Source: Phormidesmis priestleyi (GTDB lineage: Bacteria > Cyanobacteriota > Cyanobacteriia > Phormidesmidales > Phormidesmidaceae). Taken from it: a stretch of 8,863 bases of DNA. Below are positions 6,114 through 8,863 of the stretch, piece after piece (position 1 is the stretch's first letter; each line of letters starts with the position of its first letter). The notes below the pieces were generated by a model. That model saw nothing but the letters and a program-made list of their open reading frames with translations, made no database searches and was not told where the DNA came from. The stretch lies in NCBI GenBank assembly GCA_003242115.1, contig QBMP01000159.1, positions 4,059-12,921 on the forward strand, read 5' to 3'. The translations under genes were made by a program, and so were the position numbers.

Positions 6114-7211
6114 ATCAAAACGGCATTAGTCTACTGTGAGCAACAGTTCGGCCAAGTAGACGGCAAAACCGCTCACGGACTGGTACGCCACTCCGAACGC
6201 TACAAAATTGTGGGGGTTTTGGATAGCTCACTCGCAGGTCAAGATGCCGGAGAAGCGCTGGGCGAGCAAACGCAAAATATTCCTATTTTTGCCAATCTAG
6301 ACGATGCCCTAAGCCATCTGCCGAATACGCCAGACTGCTACATCTACGGAAAAGCCCCTTTAGAAGCCACCATCCTGCCCGAAGAAAGGATACTGATTCT
6401 GGCAGCCATGAAAAAAGGCATGGATATTATCAATGGCCTGCATCAGTTTTTCTCAGAAGACGCTGAATTTGCTGCTGCTGCCGCCCAATACAACGTTCAA
6501 ATCAGAGACATTCGCAAGCCGCCCAGTTTAGCTAATTTGCATGTTTTTACGGGTGCGATCGCCAAAGTCACCATCCCTGTTATCGCTCTGCTCGGCACAG
6601 ACTGCGCCTGCGGGAAAATGACCACCGCCATAGAACTCAACAAAGCGCTAAATGCAGTAGGCATCCGTTCAATCCTGGTCGCTACGGGACAGACCGGCCT
6701 GATGCAGGGAGCAAAATATGGCGTGTCGATGGATGCACTGGTATCTCAGTTTGTCATTGGCGAAGTAGAAAACGCTGTGGTGACTGCCTTCGAGCAGGAA
6801 AGTCCCGATATTATCCTGGTGGAGGGGCAAAGCGCCGTCAGTCACCCTGCCTTCATGAGTTCTGTCGGTATCTTGAAAGGGAGTTTGCCGGATGGGGTGA
6901 TTCTTCAGCATCCGCCCGCGAGAAAGGTGCGCTGCGATTTTCCCAACCTGCCAATGCCAACCGTAGAGCACGAGATTCAGCTGATTGAAGCTATTTCGTC
7001 GGCGCAGGTGTTGGCGATCGCGCTCAGCCACGAAGGTCTTTCAGCTAGTGAAGTTCCGGCCATTGTAGAGCGCTACGAAAAACAGTTTAAATTGCCCACC
7101 ACAGACGTCCTGAGCGACGGTTGCCAGAAACTTGTTCAGGCACTCGTCGATCACTTTCCAACCCTGGCTTTGACACTGACCCAAAATCTTCATAACAAGA
7201 TCCCATCATAG
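6114..7211 (+). CDS. DUF1611 family protein (DgcN-like, P-loop) with non-canonical start
   Basis: Family members named DgcN are reported to N-acetylate D-glutamate; the exact reaction here is inferred only by family. From 6114 the product is 365 residues. The N-terminal domain has KTALVYCEQQFG, DGKTAHGLVRHSERYKIVGV, DSSLAGQDAGE and GLHQFF. The C-terminal domain has the P-loop GTDCACGKMTT (about 161-171), ILVEGQSAVSHPAF and LQHPPARKVRCDFP. The first usual start in frame is GTG at 6210, but it lies inside the conserved YKIVGVLDS strand, and clear family sequence continues 32 codons upstream. I therefore place the start at ATC 6114, which has CAGGA seven bases upstream and gives a natural MKTALVYCE beginning; ATT at 6096 is an alternative. 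An indel in AAAA at 6117-6120 could instead join it to ATG 6085 in another frame. The racemase gene follows closely in the same direction. Family call firm, start uncertain. Confidence 0.85.
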   Translation: MKTALVYCEQQFGQVDGKTAHGLVRHSERYKIVGVLDSSLAGQDAGEALGEQTQNIPIFANLDDALSHLPNTPDCYIYGKAPLEATILPEERILILAAMKKGMDIINGLHQFFSEDAEFAAAAAQYNVQIRDIRKPPSLANLHVFTGAIAKVTIPVIALLGTDCACGKMTTAIELNKALNAVGIRSILVATGQTGLMQGAKYGVSMDALVSQFVIGEVENAVVTAFEQESPDIILVEGQSAVSHPAFMSSVGILKGSLPDGVILQHPPARKVRCDFPNLPMPTVEHEIQLIEAISSAQVLAIALSHEGLSASEVPAIVERYEKQFKLPTTDVLSDGCQKLVQALVDHFPTLALTLTQNLHNKIPS

Positions 7212-7269
7212 TAAGTAAGACTGCCATCTTTGTGTTGGCAACCTATCAGACTTTTTGTCTGAAAACAAA

Positions 7270-8391
7270 ATGAAGCTGTGTTTGCCAAGAATAGAGATTT
7301 CTCTCTCTAAAATTCAAGAGAACGCTCGCATACTGTGTGAGTTCTACGGCCAAAAGGGCATTTCTCTCATGGGCGTTTCTAAAGCGGTGTTGGGAGAACC
7401 TGCGATCGCCAGAGCGATGATCGCAGGCGGTGTCCAATTTATCGCCGACTCACGCATTGAAAATATCCAAAAAATGAGAGAAGCCGGTATATCCGCTCAG
7501 CTCGTGCTGTTGCGCACCGCGCCCAGTCAAGCTGAGGCTATTGTCAAAAGCGCAGACATTAGCCTCAATACAGAGCTTCAAACGCTAGAACAGCTTTCTT
7601 TCTACGCAAAAACTCAGGGTAAAATCCATCAAGTCATCGTTATGGTCGAGCTAGGTGATTTGCGCGAAGGCGTACTCCCCTGCGATCTAGTCGCATTTGT
7701 GAGAAAAACGCTGACGCTCTCGCATATTCAAATAGCCGGTATCGGCTGCAATCTAGCCTGCTACGGCGGTGTAAAGCCAAATAAAAGAAACATGGGAATG
7801 CTATCCGAGCTAGTACGCATCGTTCAAAACGAACTAGGAATTTCGCTAACTATTGTCTCTGGCGGTAACTCAGCCAACTACGAATGGGCAAATTCTGGTC
7901 AGGCGGTTGGAGAGATCAACAATCTTCGGATTGGAGAATCTATTCTCTTGGGCTGTGAATCAACTAGCAGGCGAGCCATTCCAGGACTCCACACAAATAC
8001 CTTTCAGCTCGTTGCCGAAGTCATCGAGTCCAAACAAAAAGCCTCGCTTCCCTATGGCGAGATTTGCCAAGACGCCTTTGGAGATATCCCTAAGTTTAAA
8101 GACCGAGGCATCAGGCAGCGATCAATCATTGCGCTGGGCCGACAGGATGTTTTGACGGCTGGGCTAAAGTCTGAACGTCGCCTAGAGATTTTAGGATCTA
8201 GCAGCGATCATATTATTCTCGACAGCGAGAACTGCCGCCTACAAATTGGTGATGAGGTGAGCTTTGGACTCGACTATGGTGGACTGCTCTCGTCAATGAC
8301 ATCTCCTTTTGTCGGCAAGGAATTTGTGGGCGGTGAACATCGAGAAATTGTGCGAACAAACCCCATGCCTATAGGCGCAGAACTCAACTAA
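7270..8391 (+). CDS. PLP-dependent amino-acid racemase, ornithine/alanine racemase-like (Orr/YhfX group)
   Basis: This 373-residue protein resembles the fold-type III PLP racemases that include clostridial ornithine racemase. The presumed Schiff-base lysine is Lys38 in MGVSKAVLG. Other hallmarks are ADSRIENIQKM (59-69), LVLLRTAP, DISLNTE, the VELGDLREG block (126-134), GIGCNLACYGGVKP (157-170), the phosphate-binding SGGNS (197-201), NNLRIGESILLG, DAFG, the GRQDV block and SSDHIILD. The C-terminus LDYGGLLSSMTSPFV also fits. The substrate (ornithine, alanine, glutamate or other) cannot be read. ATG at 7270 matches the family start; a TTG at 7255 would add five residues, and neither has a good Shine-Dalgarno. 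It starts 58 bp after the DUF1611 stop with no terminator between, so the two are probably one operon acting on the same amino acid. The enzyme is cytoplasmic and looks intact. Confidence 0.9.
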   Translation: MKLCLPRIEISLSKIQENARILCEFYGQKGISLMGVSKAVLGEPAIARAMIAGGVQFIADSRIENIQKMREAGISAQLVLLRTAPSQAEAIVKSADISLNTELQTLEQLSFYAKTQGKIHQVIVMVELGDLREGVLPCDLVAFVRKTLTLSHIQIAGIGCNLACYGGVKPNKRNMGMLSELVRIVQNELGISLTIVSGGNSANYEWANSGQAVGEINNLRIGESILLGCESTSRRAIPGLHTNTFQLVAEVIESKQKASLPYGEICQDAFGDIPKFKDRGIRQRSIIALGRQDVLTAGLKSERRLEILGSSSDHIILDSENCRLQIGDEVSFGLDYGGLLSSMTSPFVGKEFVGGEHREIVRTNPMPIGAELN

Positions 8392-8508
8392 TCACTTAAA
8401 GAATGAGTAACGGGCTTAGGTCACTAAGGATCAGTAAGCAATCAAACCAACAATGATAGGGCGCCACGGACTTCCCGATAGAGTGATCTGTGAAGATGTC
8501 TAAGCAAC
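8392..8508. other. Convergent intergenic gap, no clear terminator
   Basis: The racemase and the Fic gene converge on these 117 bp. Only a weak dyad is visible, CTTAG (8415-8419) with CTAAG (8424-8428) around four bases, with no T-run on either strand. I cannot identify a terminator for either gene. Confidence 0.4.
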
Positions 8509-8863
8509 TCAAATCTCAACACCTAAAACGTATAGCACCCGCCTAAAACTTTCTACACACTCGTCTATTGTCAGCAGATAGAACGGAACCATGTCGCCTG
8601 TATTAGCGCGCTCTAAAGCGTCTATATACTGCGATCGCTTAGCCACCGGAATTACGATGTGCGGGTAACCAGCTCGCAATAGCAGTAGATTCATAAGCAG
8701 TCGTCCTACGCGCCCATTACCGTCCATAAATGGATGAATGGCTACAAAGCGATAGTGAGCTTCAGCTGCGTAAAGCACAGGGTGCAGATCGCCTCTGTCT
8801 GCAATCAACCAAGTCTCGAACTCATCCATCAAGTCTTTGACTTGTAGCGCATCAGGATATTTA
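8509..8863 (-). CDS. Fic family protein, C-terminal part (5' end outside window)
   Basis: Fic domains usually transfer AMP from ATP to a hydroxyl group of a target protein; some act in toxin-antitoxin systems, others in regulation. The frame ends in TGA (8509-8511, complement strand) and stays open to the window edge, so 117 complete codons plus part of one more are seen. The active-site motif HPFMDGNGRVGR matches HxFx(D/E)GNGRxxR, with the catalytic His and the anion-binding GNGR loop intact. Before it is HPVLYAAEAHYRFVAI, and after it NLLLLRAGYP and the helix ending ECVESFRRVL, all typical of the family. The TTG at 8832 is internal, because the frame continues upstream. No inhibitory (S/T)xxxE(G/N) helix is present in this part, but it could lie in the missing N-terminus. 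It is transcribed toward the racemase gene and looks unrelated to it. Confidence 0.9.
   Translation of the reverse strand, partial: KYPDALQVKDLMDEFETWLIADRGDLHPVLYAAEAHYRFVAIHPFMDGNGRVGRLLMNLLLLRAGYPHIVIPVAKRSQYIDALERANTGDMVPFYLLTIDECVESFRRVLYVLGVEI

Larger units (their letters stand above)
242..8638. repeat. Eleven HIP1 octamers (GCGATCGC) scattered across the window
   Basis: Exact copies begin at 242, 2093, 2311, 3596, 4636, 5228, 5460, 6555, 7014, 7402 and 8631. An 8-mer would be expected about once in 65 kb at random, so one per 0.8 kb is a large excess. HIP1 abundance is a known cyanobacterial genome signature. Ten lie in coding sequence and one (3596) lies just after the TPR gene. Copies in the DUF1611, racemase and Fic genes argue that these have been resident in a cyanobacterial genome for some time. 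Confidence 0.93.

Noticed and set aside
6669..7031. 120-codon minus-strand frame opposite the DUF1611 gene
   Set aside because: It is antisense to conserved DUF1611 motifs and has no features of its own.

Overview
The window looks like a piece of a cyanobacterial chromosome of roughly 50% GC. The clearest sign is eleven exact copies of the octamer GCGATCGC (HIP1) in 8.9 kb, inside genes and between them on both strands. Gene content agrees: a cyanobacterial-type HemE, an extended RuvB, a secreted TPR protein ending in a WPP-containing tail, and a GAF-like/GGDEF protein. The genus cannot be fixed from sequence alone.

Layout. Positions 1-396 hold the 3' part of hemE (haem and chlorophyll synthesis), followed 38 bp later by an extended SDR (NAD(P)-dependent epimerase/dehydratase-like, 435-1385). 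An AT-rich gap with a candidate promoter precedes ruvB (1471-2643, Holliday-junction motor). A signal-peptide-bearing TPR protein follows (2720-3571). Next comes a 579-bp gene-free stretch (3572-4150) rich in palindromes and tandem repeats. It leads into a diguanylate cyclase (4151-5893) with a complete GGEEF site and an RxxD inhibitory site, whose first 90 codons contain three more tandem-repeat tracts. After a 220-bp gap with a tiny seven-codon ORF come two genes that look like an operon: a DUF1611 (DgcN-like) P-loop protein and an ornithine/alanine-racemase-like PLP enzyme (7270-8391). The window ends in a convergent, truncated Fic-family gene on the minus strand (8509-8863).

How they work together. 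hemE, the SDR, ruvB and the TPR gene are co-oriented housekeeping or envelope genes with no obvious shared pathway. The diguanylate cyclase should make c-di-GMP and is probably controlled through its own long leader. The DUF1611/racemase pair is the most interesting part. Characterised DUF1611 proteins (DgcN) acetylate D-glutamate and work with an enolase-type racemase (DgcA). Here the partner is a PLP-dependent racemase, which needs a free amino group, so the order of steps or the substrate must differ. The conserved N-terminus of the DUF1611 protein is encoded upstream of any ATG, GTG or TTG. That implies an ATC or ATT start, a start-codon mutation, or a frameshift.
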